Assembly: GCF_011044175.1 (NCBI RefSeq)
Contig: NZ_CP049057.1
Span: 2,805,501-2,869,500, forward strand
DNA from: Rasiella rasia
Lineage (GTDB): Bacteria > Bacteroidota > Bacteroidia > Flavobacteriales > Flavobacteriaceae
Length of the DNA: 64,000 bases
Direction of reading: 5' to 3'
Positions within the stretch are counted from its first letter, which is position 1; each line of letters starts with the position of its first letter. Of this stretch, positions 52,870-61,218 are shown piece after piece. Under the pieces are notes generated by a model. The model worked only from the letters and a program-made list of their open reading frames with translations, made no database searches and was not told the DNA's origin. The position numbers and the translations under genes were made by a program.

Positions 52870-53934
52870 ATGAAAATAGTTACAATTAGTATTGCCGTGG
52901 TGCTGTGGGCACTAGCATGTAGTTTTAGCATCGCTCAAGAAGCGCTAACTAAGCTAGAGATATTAGAAAAATCTCGTACCGAAGTAGTTAATCAAGAAAA
53001 GGAGGCTTTAAAAGAAGAGGTTGAAAATATAAATAAGCAAGTGGAGAAGGGCATCATTACAGTAGAAGAAGCAGCTAACAAAAAGCAGCTTGCAGCAGAA
53101 AAGCGAGCCTTGAATATTGAAAATAAGGTGGCTATTATCGATAACAAAATTGAGTTGGTAAAAAGAAATGGTACCGCAAATGAAAAAGGAAAGAATATTT
53201 TTTCGATTCAATTTGGAGACAACGAAGACGATGAAAGCACTGGAGAATGGGGGCTATATTTTAGTGATAAGCCAGAGCATAAGCGGAAGTATGATCGCAG
53301 AACAAGTTCGCAATTGGTTTTCTCTTTCGGTTTAAACAATGCCATAATTGACGGTCAGTCACTTAGCGACTCTCCCTATAAAATTGGAGGAAGTAGGTAT
53401 GCCGAATTAGGTTTGGCATGGACAACCCGAGTTTTTAAAGAAAGTAATTTTTTACGTTTTCGATACGGAGTGTCATTTCAATTTAACGGGTTAAAAGCTA
53501 CAGATAACCGCTATTTTGTTGATACAGGCGCACAAACTGAATTACAGGATTTTGGTCTCGATCTAGATAAGTCGAAGTTTAGAATGGATAATGTAGTAGT
53601 GCCAGTACATTTTGAAATTGGTGGCTCACGTAAAATAGAAAAGGAAGACTACTTTAGATATAACACAAATAAGAGTTTTAAACTTGGAGTTGGAGGGTAT
53701 GCTGGGCTTAACATGAGTGCGCGCCAAAAACTGAAGTTTGATAACGGTGATGAAAAAGTAAAACAAAAATTAAAGGCTGGATACAATACAAATAACTTTA
53801 TCTATGGTTTAAGTGCCTACGTTGGTTATGGAGATATTTCATTGTATGCTAAATACGATTTAAACACCATTTTTAAGGATAACACAATAGACCAACGTAA
53901 TGTTTCTCTAGGAGTGCGTTGGGATTGGGATTAG
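52870..53934 (+). CDS. Outer-membrane beta-barrel protein with N-terminal coiled coil
   Basis: A 354-residue exported protein. The signal peptide ends at FSIAQE. Residues 25-100 form a strong coiled coil (many Glu/Lys heptads, for example EKEALKEEVENINKQVEKG). From about 140 it has alternating strands ending in the aromatic-terminated strand NVSLGVRWDWD, typical of small outer-membrane barrels. It is 71 bp after the anti-sigma-like gene and ends the operon at a terminator, so it is likely the target or partner of the ECF system. Confidence 0.75.
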   Translation: MKIVTISIAVVLWALACSFSIAQEALTKLEILEKSRTEVVNQEKEALKEEVENINKQVEKGIITVEEAANKKQLAAEKRALNIENKVAIIDNKIELVKRNGTANEKGKNIFSIQFGDNEDDESTGEWGLYFSDKPEHKRKYDRRTSSQLVFSFGLNNAIIDGQSLSDSPYKIGGSRYAELGLAWTTRVFKESNFLRFRYGVSFQFNGLKATDNRYFVDTGAQTELQDFGLDLDKSKFRMDNVVVPVHFEIGGSRKIEKEDYFRYNTNKSFKLGVGGYAGLNMSARQKLKFDNGDEKVKQKLKAGYNTNNFIYGLSAYVGYGDISLYAKYDLNTIFKDNTIDQRNVSLGVRWDWD

Positions 53935-53957
53935 TACTCTATGCATCTGTACTATTT

Positions 53958-53990
53958 AAAAAAGGTTTTCGTTCTCGGGAACCTTTTTTT
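53958..53990 (+). terminator. Intrinsic terminator after the barrel gene
   Basis: The stem AAAAAAGGTTTTC pairs with GGGAACCTTTTTTT (inner wobble pairs), loop of about six bases, with T-run at 53984-53990. Confidence 0.7.
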
Positions 53991-54026
53991 GTTATTTGGA
54001 ATTTTTCTTTTGGAGTTTAATTAAAT

Positions 54027-54034
54027 TACATTTG
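54027..54034 (+). promoter_or_regulatory. Predicted -7 box of dnaG
   Basis: TACATTTG, perfect TAnnTTTG. Its last base is the G of an in-frame GTG, so that GTG cannot be the translation start; the TTG at 54067 is used instead. Confidence 0.5.
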
Positions 54035-54066
54035 TGTATCTTCTCTTCGGAAGAAAAATTAGACAA

Positions 54067-56031
54067 TTGATTTCAAGAACCACCATAGACAATGTATTTG
54101 AAACCGCCCGAGTCGAGGAGGTTATTGGGGATTTTGTACACCTAAAAAAATCGGGCTCTAATTTTAAAGGGCTTAGCCCATTTAGTGACGAGCGCACGCC
54201 CAGTTTTATGGTGTCGCCAGTAAAACAAATATGGAAAGACTTTAGTAGTGGCAAAGGAGGTAATGTAGTGTCTTTTTTAATGGAGCATGAACATTTTACC
54301 TATCCGGAAGCTATTAAATATTTGGCCAAAAAGTATGGTGTAGAGATAGAAGAAACTGAGCAAACAGATGAACAAAAGGAGCAAGCTAACGAGCGAGAAA
54401 GTTTGTATTTGGTTAGCGAATTTGCCAAAGACTACTTTCATAAAACACTATTAGAAACAGAACAAGGCAAGGCAATTGGTAAAACGTATTTTAAAGAACG
54501 CGGATTTACAGATGCTACTATTAAAAAATTTAGTCTTGGATATTCTCCAGATAGTTGGAGCGCCTTTACAGACGAAGCATTAAAAGGTGGCTATCAATTA
54601 AGTTTTCTAGAAAAAACAGGCTTAACGATTGTAAAAGGAGACAAAAAATTTGATCGGTTTAAAGGCCGTGTTATGTTTCCTATTTTAAGTATGAGTGGTC
54701 GTACGCTTGGTTTTGGAGGTCGTATTTTAACAAGCGACAAAAAAGCTGCTAAGTATTTAAATTCGCCAGAAAGTGATATTTACCACAAAAGCAAAGTACT
54801 TTATGGTATTTATCATGCCAAACAGAGTATTGCCAAAGAAGACAATTGCTATTTGGTAGAAGGATATACAGATGTCATTCAATTTCATCAAACAGGTATT
54901 GAAAATGTAGTGTCCTCTTCTGGTACTGCACTCACACCAGAACAGATTAGACTTATAAATAGGCTGAGTAAGAACATAACTGTGTTGTTCGATGGTGATG
55001 CTGCAGGTCTACGGGCTTCTTTACGCGGGATAGATTTAATCTTGGAGCAAGGCATGAATGTTAAGATATGCACCTTTCCTGAAGGTGAAGATCCAGATAG
55101 TTTTGCAAAATCCCATTCATTAGAAGATCTTACGCTATATCTAGAAGAACAGGCACAAGATTTTATAGCGTTTAAGGCATCGCTATTAGCAAAAGAGGCA
55201 GAGAACAATCCTATAAAAAAGGCAGATACCATACGCGATATGGTAGTGAGCATTTCAAAGATTCCAGACGCTATAAAACAAGAAGTATATATAAAGGAGT
55301 GTTCGCGAATTATGGATATAAGCGAAACGGTACTCTTTAATACGCTAGCGCAGTTACTTCAGAAAGAACGAAGGGATGCTGGAAAAAAGACAACACAACA
55401 ACAAGAAACTATGCAGGTTATTCCTGCGGAACCCGAAAAGGTGGCGAAAATTGATGTTCAGTTTGAACTTGAGCGTAAAATTATTGAACTGCTATTGCTG
55501 TACGGGACGCTAGAGGAAGAATTTGAAGACCTAATACTAGAAACTAACGAAGAAGGTGAAATTTCCTTTACACCAGAGAAATCGAATGCAAAAGTTTTTG
55601 AGAAAATTTATCTAGACCTACAAGATGACGAGGTGGAGTTTACGAATACCGATTTTAAAGAACTCTATTTTGAGATTATCAATAGACTAAATCAACAGCA
55701 GGACCTTAAAGTTGAAACTCTTGTCAACCAGTTAGAGCCTCACAAAGCAGAGGCAGTTACCGACATTTTAATGCAAGAAGAGAAATATCAATTACATGAT
55801 TGGGAGCGAAAAGAGATTTTTGTGAAAGAGAAAGATAAGTCGGTGTCTCAAATTGTAAGTGAAACAATTCTAAACCTGCGTAGAGAGTTAGTAGCAAAAA
55901 AGATTTCTGAGCTCTCTTCGGAAATAGAACAACAAACACAAGCTGCCGAAAAAGAAAATAGCCTACAAGATATTGTAGACTATTTAACGCTTAAAAAAAT
56001 TCTTTCAGAAAAATTAAGAAGGGTGTTATAG
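54067..56031 (+). CDS. dnaG: DNA primase, zinc-less form
   Basis: Makes RNA primers for replication. The start TTG 54067 (MISRTTIDNVFETARVEEV, 654 residues) matches the family start, and the promoter excludes the longer frame. The N-terminal CHC2-like domain (about 30-95) keeps its shape (GLSPFSDERTPSFMVSP, DFSSGKGGNVVSFL), but all four zinc ligands are replaced: Ser37, Ser40, Asp58 and Ser61. The TOPRIM core follows with LVEGYTDVIQFHQ and VLFDGDAAGLRAS. A long C-terminal helicase-binding region begins near 430. The ligand loss is probably lineage-wide. Confidence 0.95.
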   Translation: MISRTTIDNVFETARVEEVIGDFVHLKKSGSNFKGLSPFSDERTPSFMVSPVKQIWKDFSSGKGGNVVSFLMEHEHFTYPEAIKYLAKKYGVEIEETEQTDEQKEQANERESLYLVSEFAKDYFHKTLLETEQGKAIGKTYFKERGFTDATIKKFSLGYSPDSWSAFTDEALKGGYQLSFLEKTGLTIVKGDKKFDRFKGRVMFPILSMSGRTLGFGGRILTSDKKAAKYLNSPESDIYHKSKVLYGIYHAKQSIAKEDNCYLVEGYTDVIQFHQTGIENVVSSSGTALTPEQIRLINRLSKNITVLFDGDAAGLRASLRGIDLILEQGMNVKICTFPEGEDPDSFAKSHSLEDLTLYLEEQAQDFIAFKASLLAKEAENNPIKKADTIRDMVVSISKIPDAIKQEVYIKECSRIMDISETVLFNTLAQLLQKERRDAGKKTTQQQETMQVIPAEPEKVAKIDVQFELERKIIELLLLYGTLEEEFEDLILETNEEGEISFTPEKSNAKVFEKIYLDLQDDEVEFTNTDFKELYFEIINRLNQQQDLKVETLVNQLEPHKAEAVTDILMQEEKYQLHDWERKEIFVKEKDKSVSQIVSETILNLRRELVAKKISELSSEIEQQTQAAEKENSLQDIVDYLTLKKILSEKLRRVL

Positions 56032-56036
56032 TAAAA

Positions 56037-56669
56037 CTACCCTAATTGAAACATTCTAGACTGATGTATAAGATCTGCTAGGTTGTCTACTTTCAGTTTT
56101 TTCAATAATCTTGTTTTATACGTGCTTACCGTCTTTTCGTTGATATCTAGTGCGTTCGCAATGTCTTTGTTACGCTTTCCACTTGATAGTAAGTTTAAAA
56201 CTTCAATCTCTCGAGATGATAATTTTTTGTATCGGCTAATAGCACTGCTTTCGCCAACGTTACGACTAGTAAATGTGCTTGTTAGCTCTTCATTTAAGAA
56301 AATGCCGCCCTTGGCAATTTTTTTCAAAGCTCCTAAGAAAACTTTGGTACCCGCTGTTTTAGGCACATACCCTGCTGCACCAGACTTAATAGATCGCAAT
56401 GCGTAAATTTCTTCCGGGTGGGTAGAGAAAATTAGCACTCGCACATTGGGGAATTCTGTTTTAATACTTCTTAAGGCGTTGATGCCATTAATATTTGGCA
56501 TGTCAATTTCCATGATTAGAATATCTGGTGCTTCCTTTTGAAGTCCTGTATAAAGTTCCTCCCCGGTACTCGCTTTCCCTATAATCGAAAAATTGTCATT
56601 TTTCTTTAACATACAGGCAATTCCCTTTCGAGTCACTGGGTGGTGATCTGCTATAAAAATTTTCTTCAT
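56037..56669 (-). CDS. LuxR/NarL-type response regulator with Glu at the phospho site
   Basis: A 210-residue regulator. The receiver domain (1-120) keeps Asp8 (IADHHPVTRKG) and the conserved Lys of GYVPKTAG, but the phospho-acceptor is Glu54 (ILIMEIDMPNING) where the family has Asp. The output domain (about 145-210) is a LuxR helix-turn-helix (LSSREIEVLNLLSSGKRN ... EKTVSTYKTRLLKKL). No histidine kinase gene is adjacent. It may be permanently active or controlled without phosphorylation. Convergent with dnaG (5 bp gap). Confidence 0.92.
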   Translation of the reverse strand: MKKIFIADHHPVTRKGIACMLKKNDNFSIIGKASTGEELYTGLQKEAPDILIMEIDMPNINGINALRSIKTEFPNVRVLIFSTHPEEIYALRSIKSGAAGYVPKTAGTKVFLGALKKIAKGGIFLNEELTSTFTSRNVGESSAISRYKKLSSREIEVLNLLSSGKRNKDIANALDINEKTVSTYKTRLLKKLKVDNLADLIHQSRMFQLG

Positions 56670-56821
56670 TCTTAGTCTTGTTTATAAAGACACACCTTGC
56701 AAGGGGAAATTGCTAGGTTGTGTGAGGTTTTTGTAATACTAATACTACAAAACAAAACTAAATAAAATGTTTTTAGGAGTTTGGGAATTTCGTTCAACGT
56801 ACAGAAAACTCGTTGAAAACA

Positions 56822-57613
56822 CTACTTTTTTAAACTTGGCGGAATTGTACACACCGGAATTGGCTTCATTTTGTGCTGATTAGCGCGATTAAGGCGATAA
56901 TAGATTTCAAAAACCTGTCGTTTTCTGCCTTCAAAGTCGGTAGCGACTTTCCCTTCGTCTTGCATTTTCATGGCCCATTCAAGCTCGTCGTAACTAGCAC
57001 CTATTTGATCTTCGTCGGTTCTGCTATCACCAAAAAGTCCGTCTGTTGGAGCTGCATTTAAAATAGATTCTGGAACATCAAGCGCTCGTGCTAATTCATA
57101 GACTTCACTTTTTAACAAATCTGCTATCGGACTTAAGTCGACCCCGCCGTCTCCATATTTTGTAAAAAAGCCAACACCAAAATCTTCTACTTTATTTCCA
57201 GTACCTGCAACTAGATAGCGATGCAATCCTGCAAAAAAATACAAGGTGGTCATACGCAATCGCGCGCGCGTGTTCGCAAGACTTAGGTCCAGAAAGCTAT
57301 CGTCTTGTGTAGGTGGTATTTGGTTTTTAAACTCCTCAAAAACAGGTGTTAAATCTACTTGCACATCAGTAACATTGGCAAAACGTTGTTTTAACTGTGC
57401 AATATGTTCTTGCGCCCTAGTTACCTGATTTGGATGTTGGTGAATAGGCAATTCTACACATAAGGTTCTAAGTCCGGTTTTTGCACAGAGCGAAGAGGTT
57501 AATGCACTGTCTATACCACCGCTAATTCCCAAAACAAATCCATCCATCTTTGCGTTTGCGGCATATTCTTTTAACCAATTAACAATGTGGTCTATTACTT
57601 TTTCGGTCTGCAT
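56822..57613 (-). CDS. nadE: NAD(+) synthase, ammonia-dependent
   Basis: Last step of NAD synthesis: amidates deamido-NAD with ATP and ammonia. Residues 31-36 are the PP-loop SGGIDS; LVAGTGNKVEDFGVGFFTKYGDGG and APTDGLFGDSRTDEDQIGASY are family blocks. At 263 residues it lacks a glutaminase domain, so it uses free ammonia. Divergent from gldB. Confidence 0.96.
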   Translation of the reverse strand: MQTEKVIDHIVNWLKEYAANAKMDGFVLGISGGIDSALTSSLCAKTGLRTLCVELPIHQHPNQVTRAQEHIAQLKQRFANVTDVQVDLTPVFEEFKNQIPPTQDDSFLDLSLANTRARLRMTTLYFFAGLHRYLVAGTGNKVEDFGVGFFTKYGDGGVDLSPIADLLKSEVYELARALDVPESILNAAPTDGLFGDSRTDEDQIGASYDELEWAMKMQDEGKVATDFEGRKRQVFEIYYRLNRANQHKMKPIPVCTIPPSLKK

Positions 57614-57617
57614 TTGA

Positions 57618-57648
57618 TTGGGTTTACGCGTTATTAGTGGTAATTTTG
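57618..57648 (+). promoter_or_regulatory. Promoter of gldB-gldC
   Basis: TTG (57618-57620), a 20-base spacer and TAATTTTG (57641-57648), a perfect -7 box, 72 bases before the gldB ATG. Confidence 0.6.
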
Positions 57649-57720
57649 CAGCACAAATGTAACTTAAAAGTAAAATTTATAAAAATGTACTGCGTTAAAC
57701 AGTTGCTAATACTACATACT

Positions 57721-58680
57721 ATGAAATATTTGGTGATACTTTGTGCTACGTTTTTGTTATTTGCATGTAATTCAGACAGTGCTTTAGAGAAGGAAATTTC
57801 AGCAATACCTATGGAAGCGAAAATTGTTCGTTTCGATAAAGAATTTGCGAATGCTACCCCAGAGTCTCTTGGAGCACTTAAAGCGAAATACCCTGTGTTT
57901 TTTCCGAGACAAATTCACGACAGTATTTGGTTAGGGAATATGAGTGATACATTACAGATGCAATTAAATGACGCTGTGGCAAAGCAGTTTCCTTCCGAAG
58001 AAACTATAGAAGATCAGCTGCTTCCGTTATTTCAGCACATAAAATATTACTTCCCCGAATTTAAAGCCCCAACCACAGTTACCGTTACTAGCGATGTAGA
58101 TTACCAGAATAAAGCCATCGTTACAGATACTTTGTTGGTGCTTGCGCTTGATACCTATTTGGGAGCCGATCATGAATTTTATCAAAATATTAAGCAATAT
58201 TTGGTTAAAAACCTCAAACCTTCTCAGATTGGTCCAGATGTGGCAGAAGCTTATGCTAGACAACTTATTTCTGCCCCGAGTAAGCGCGATTTACTTTCTC
58301 AAATGGTGTACTTCGGAAAGGAGCTGTACTTGAAAGATATTTGGCTGCCTTCGGTTACCGATGCCGAAATAATTGGTTACACTGAAGAAGAAATGAAATG
58401 GGCAAACGACAATGAAGAAGATATGTGGCGTTATTTTATTGAAAAAGAATTACTGTACAGTACCGACCCGAAAATGGCGCCAAGATTTATTTTTAACGCC
58501 CCTTTTTCGAAGTTTTACCTCGAAATAGATAACGAATCACCTGGCATGGTTGGGAGATATATAGGTTGGCAAATTGTGAAAGCTTATATGGAAAAAAACA
58601 ATACTACCGTACCGCAGCTACTCATTAAAAGTGCCGACGAAATTTTTAAATATTCTAAATACAAACCACAGAAGAACTAA
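57721..58680 (+). CDS. gldB: Gliding motility lipoprotein GldB
   Basis: A 319-residue lipoprotein needed for gliding in Flavobacterium. The lipoprotein signal is MKYLVILCATFLLFAC with Cys16. GldB features are VRFDKEF, KAKYPVFFPRQI, LDTYLGADHEFYQNI and SPGMVGRYIGWQIVKAYM. The start at 57721 is set by the lipoprotein signal; an upstream frame extension would begin before the promoter's -7 box ends. Its stop overlaps the gldC start by one base. Confidence 0.92.
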   Translation: MKYLVILCATFLLFACNSDSALEKEISAIPMEAKIVRFDKEFANATPESLGALKAKYPVFFPRQIHDSIWLGNMSDTLQMQLNDAVAKQFPSEETIEDQLLPLFQHIKYYFPEFKAPTTVTVTSDVDYQNKAIVTDTLLVLALDTYLGADHEFYQNIKQYLVKNLKPSQIGPDVAEAYARQLISAPSKRDLLSQMVYFGKELYLKDIWLPSVTDAEIIGYTEEEMKWANDNEEDMWRYFIEKELLYSTDPKMAPRFIFNAPFSKFYLEIDNESPGMVGRYIGWQIVKAYMEKNNTTVPQLLIKSADEIFKYSKYKPQKN

Positions 58681-59012
58681 TGAAACATCATACTTCAGAA
58701 ATAAAAATAGACGTAGCGCTAGATGAAAATAAAGTGCCAGAGAAACTGCATTGGTCTGCACCAGATGGAGGTGTAAACAATGAAGAATCTAAGGCAGTAT
58801 TACTCTCTGTGTGGGACCATAAAGCCAAAGAAGCCTTGCGTATTGACCTATGGACAAAAGATATGCCCCTAGACGAGATGCAGGTGTTTTTTCACCAGAC
58901 TTTAGTGGCGATGACAGATACGTTTAAACGCGCTACAGGTGATGATAAAATGGCAGACACCATGAAAGATTTTACCGACTATTTTGCTGAAAAATTAGAG
59001 CTTAAGAAATAA
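58680..59012 (+). CDS. gldC: Gliding motility protein GldC
   Basis: A 110-residue cytoplasmic protein that follows gldB, as in other flavobacteria. SEIKIDVALDENKVPEKLHWSAPDGG and WDHKAKEALRIDLWTKDM are its typical segments. It starts with TAATG coupling to gldB. It acts with GldB in gliding; biochemical activity is unknown. Confidence 0.92.
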   Translation: MKHHTSEIKIDVALDENKVPEKLHWSAPDGGVNNEESKAVLLSVWDHKAKEALRIDLWTKDMPLDEMQVFFHQTLVAMTDTFKRATGDDKMADTMKDFTDYFAEKLELKK

Positions 59013-59021
59013 GCTCATTTG

Positions 59022-59645
59022 TTAAAAATCGGTTTGCTGTACTTGCTCGCCTATTTCATCATTAATTCGGTTGATATAGTCTAACAAATCTTCACGCCCT
59101 TCTGTGTTGCTAGACGAAGTGATAAAGTAATGCGGCATTTCTTCCCAGTCTTGTAGCATTCTTTGTGTGTAGGCCTCAATGTTGCGAGACAAAGCGGCTG
59201 GCTTTAGTTTATCGGCTTTAGTAAAGACGATAGAAAAAGCAATTTGATGTTCTCCTAGATACTGCATAAAATCTAAATCGATAGGTTGTGGTTCATGTCT
59301 ACAATCTACCAATACAAAGGCAAGTACAAGTTGCTTACGCTTTTCAAAATAATTAGTGATAAATTTCTGAAAAGTCTTCTTAGCCTTTTTTGAAACGCGC
59401 GCATATCCATAGCCAGGTAAATCTACTAAGTACCAATTTTTGTTAATGATAAAGTGATTGATGAGCTGTGTTTTTCCTGGTCTTCCAGAAGTTTTTGCTA
59501 AACTTTTGCGTTGTACTAGCATGTTAATGAGCGACGATTTACCAACATTGCTGCGGCCAATGAAGGCATATTCTGGCAAGCGATTTTTAGGGCACTTGGC
59601 CACTTCGCTATTGCTCATTACAAATTCAGCTGACTTAATTTTCAA
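59022..59645 (-). CDS. engB: Ribosome biogenesis GTPase EngB/YsxC
   Basis: A 207-residue GTPase used in 50S assembly. G1 is GRSNVGKSSL, the switch region is SGRPGKTQLINHF, G3 is DLPGYGYA and G4 is FTKADK. The start is a TTG (MKIKSAEFVMSNSEV), which gives the typical family N-terminus. Convergent with gldC (9 bp gap). Confidence 0.94.
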   Translation of the reverse strand: MKIKSAEFVMSNSEVAKCPKNRLPEYAFIGRSNVGKSSLINMLVQRKSLAKTSGRPGKTQLINHFIINKNWYLVDLPGYGYARVSKKAKKTFQKFITNYFEKRKQLVLAFVLVDCRHEPQPIDLDFMQYLGEHQIAFSIVFTKADKLKPAALSRNIEAYTQRMLQDWEEMPHYFITSSSNTEGREDLLDYINRINDEIGEQVQQTDF

Positions 59646-59715
59646 AACTATAGATTATTAGAAATTTATTTTGGATATGTATCTAGAAGACTTTATTTGA
59701 TGTTTCAAACAGCCT

Positions 59716-60480
59716 TTAAAACCCTCTTTCTTGTAACCAGGCAAATAACAATTCATTAAATTGGTCTGGGTGTTCCATCATGGCGGCGTGACCGCATTTT
59801 TCAATCCAATACAGATCGCTATCTGGAAGTTTATCGTGAAATTCATCGGCAACTTCTGGTGGGGTTACATTGTCATTTCTTCCCCAAATAATACAGGTAG
59901 GAGTGTTCATTGCAGGTAAATCTTTACCCATATTATGACGTATAGCACTTTTAGCGATAGCCAGTGTACGTATTAGTTTTTGCCGATCGTTTACCGTAGC
60001 ATAAACTTCATCTACAATTTCTTTGGTTGCCACTTTCGGATCGTAGAAAACATTTTCAGCTTTCTTCTGAATATAATCTCGATCACCACGCTTTGGGTAG
60101 CTTTCTCCCATGGCACTTTCATACAATCCAGAGCTCCCAGTAATAACCAAGGCTTTCATGTATTCTGGGTACAATTTAGTGCAAAGTAAACCGATGTGCC
60201 CTCCAAGTGAATTTCCAAGTAAAATTACATCTTTTAAGCCCTTGTGGTCCATAAATTCCTTTACATACTTGGCAAAGTTTTTTACGTTCGTCTTTAATAT
60301 GGGCATGCTGTAAATGGGTAATTCTGGTATCAAAATTTTATACCCTTTTGGTGGAAAGAAATTTGCCACACCATCAAAATTGCTGAGCCCTCCCATTAAT
60401 CCATGTAAAATAATGATTGGAGTTCCTTCACCTATTTCTAAGTAACTGAATTTGCCTTCTGATTTAAGTTGGTCGGTCAT
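59716..60480 (-). CDS. Alpha/beta hydrolase
   Basis: A 254-residue alpha/beta-hydrolase. The triad is visible as Ser91 (GNSLGGH), Asp203 (WGRNDNVTPPE) and His231 (KCGHAAMMEHP). The oxyanion loop is LHGLMGG. There is no signal peptide. The start MTDQLKSEGK is preferred to an ATG nine codons upstream because the -7 box TATTTTTG (60512-60505, minus strand) overlaps the latter. Substrate unknown; such genes often sit beside engB and mraZ in Flavobacteriaceae. Confidence 0.88.
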   Translation of the reverse strand: MTDQLKSEGKFSYLEIGEGTPIIILHGLMGGLSNFDGVANFFPPKGYKILIPELPIYSMPILKTNVKNFAKYVKEFMDHKGLKDVILLGNSLGGHIGLLCTKLYPEYMKALVITGSSGLYESAMGESYPKRGDRDYIQKKAENVFYDPKVATKEIVDEVYATVNDRQKLIRTLAIAKSAIRHNMGKDLPAMNTPTCIIWGRNDNVTPPEVADEFHDKLPDSDLYWIEKCGHAAMMEHPDQFNELLFAWLQERGF

Positions 60481-60504
60481 GCAGGGTGTCACAATTGTTA
60501 AAAA

Positions 60505-60512
60505 CAAAAATA
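60505..60512 (-). promoter_or_regulatory. Predicted -7 box of the alpha/beta hydrolase gene
   Basis: TATTTTTG on the minus strand, perfect TAnnTTTG, 24 bases before the chosen ATG at 60480. Confidence 0.5.
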
Positions 60513-60645
60513 CACTTTTTTATTCAACTTAATTCTAAGAATTATTTTTCTCAAATCGCAGCATTCACCCGCCCTTTCTACAGAAATTGTTAATGGCAAA
60601 ATGAACTTAAACCATTTCGCAGTCAGTGGGTTATGTCTCTTTTGT

Positions 60646-60700
60646 GTGGTAGGGTGGTAAAACTTATCAACAAAGTGGTATTTAGTGGTAAAATGTGGTA
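60646..60700 (+). promoter_or_regulatory. MraZ-box array upstream of mraZ
   Basis: Five direct copies of GTGGTA begin at 60646, 60654, 60675, 60685 and 60695. The last three are exactly 10 bp apart (one helical turn), and the 60654 copy is 21 bp before them. A GTGGG at 60626 may be a sixth, weaker unit. Arrays of GTGG-type repeats at one-turn spacing are the known binding sites of MraZ, so this is the autoregulatory operator of the division cluster. Confidence 0.85.
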
Positions 60701-60709
60701 AATACTTTT

Positions 60710-60717
60710 TATATTTG
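60710..60717 (+). promoter_or_regulatory. -7 box of the mraZ (division/cell wall) promoter
   Basis: TATATTTG, perfect TAnnTTTG, nine bases after the last MraZ box and 30 bases before the mraZ ATG. MraZ bound at the array would cover the -33 region. Confidence 0.65.
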
Positions 60718-60747
60718 AAACAGTTAATTAAGATTTGGGAAACCCTG

Positions 60748-61218
60748 ATGGTCAATTTAATAGGAACATATGAATGTAAGGCTGACGTCAAGGGGCGTGT
60801 CATGGTTCCGGCTGCTTTAAAAAAGCAGCTGGCTCCTGTTGCGTCTTCTGGCTTTATCATAAAACGTGCTGTGTTTCAGAATTGCCTGGAATTGTATCCA
60901 ATGGACGAATGGAATGCCTTAATGGCTAAAATGAATTCTCTTAACAGGTTTAATAGAAAAAATGTAGACTTCATTAGAAGATTTACAGCAGGAGTAAAAC
61001 AGGTAGAGCTTGATGCTACGGGCAGATTAAACATACCAAAAGACCTTGCAGACTTTGCAGGTATTACCAAAGAAATTACTATTTCCTCTGCAATCAACAT
61101 TGTGGAAATATGGGATAAAGCGAAATACGAACAAGCCATTGACGATGCTGCCAGCGATTTTGCAGACTTGGCAGAAGAAGTGATGGGAGATGCCGATGCT
61201 ACTAATGAATTATCATAA
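60748..61218 (+). CDS. mraZ: Transcriptional regulator MraZ
   Basis: A 156-residue double AbrB-fold DNA-binding protein that controls the division and cell-wall cluster. Each half has the DxxGR motif: KADVKGRVMVPAALKK (first) and LDATGRLNIPKDLADFAG (second). The start MVNLIGTYECKADVKG is downstream of the promoter; a longer frame beginning with GTG at 60685 starts inside a MraZ box and is rejected. It overlaps rsmH. Confidence 0.96.
   Translation: MVNLIGTYECKADVKGRVMVPAALKKQLAPVASSGFIIKRAVFQNCLELYPMDEWNALMAKMNSLNRFNRKNVDFIRRFTAGVKQVELDATGRLNIPKDLADFAGITKEITISSAINIVEIWDKAKYEQAIDDAASDFADLAEEVMGDADATNELS

Noticed and set aside
54888-55253. 121-codon ORF on the minus strand
   Set aside because: Antisense shadow of the dnaG TOPRIM region.
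60685-60747. Longer N-terminus for mraZ starting at GTG 60685
   Set aside because: The GTG is part of a MraZ box and the promoter -7 box lies downstream of it.
60498-60860. 120-codon ORF on the minus strand across the mraZ promoter
   Set aside because: Covers the MraZ boxes, the -7 box and the mraZ start; translation is not protein-like.
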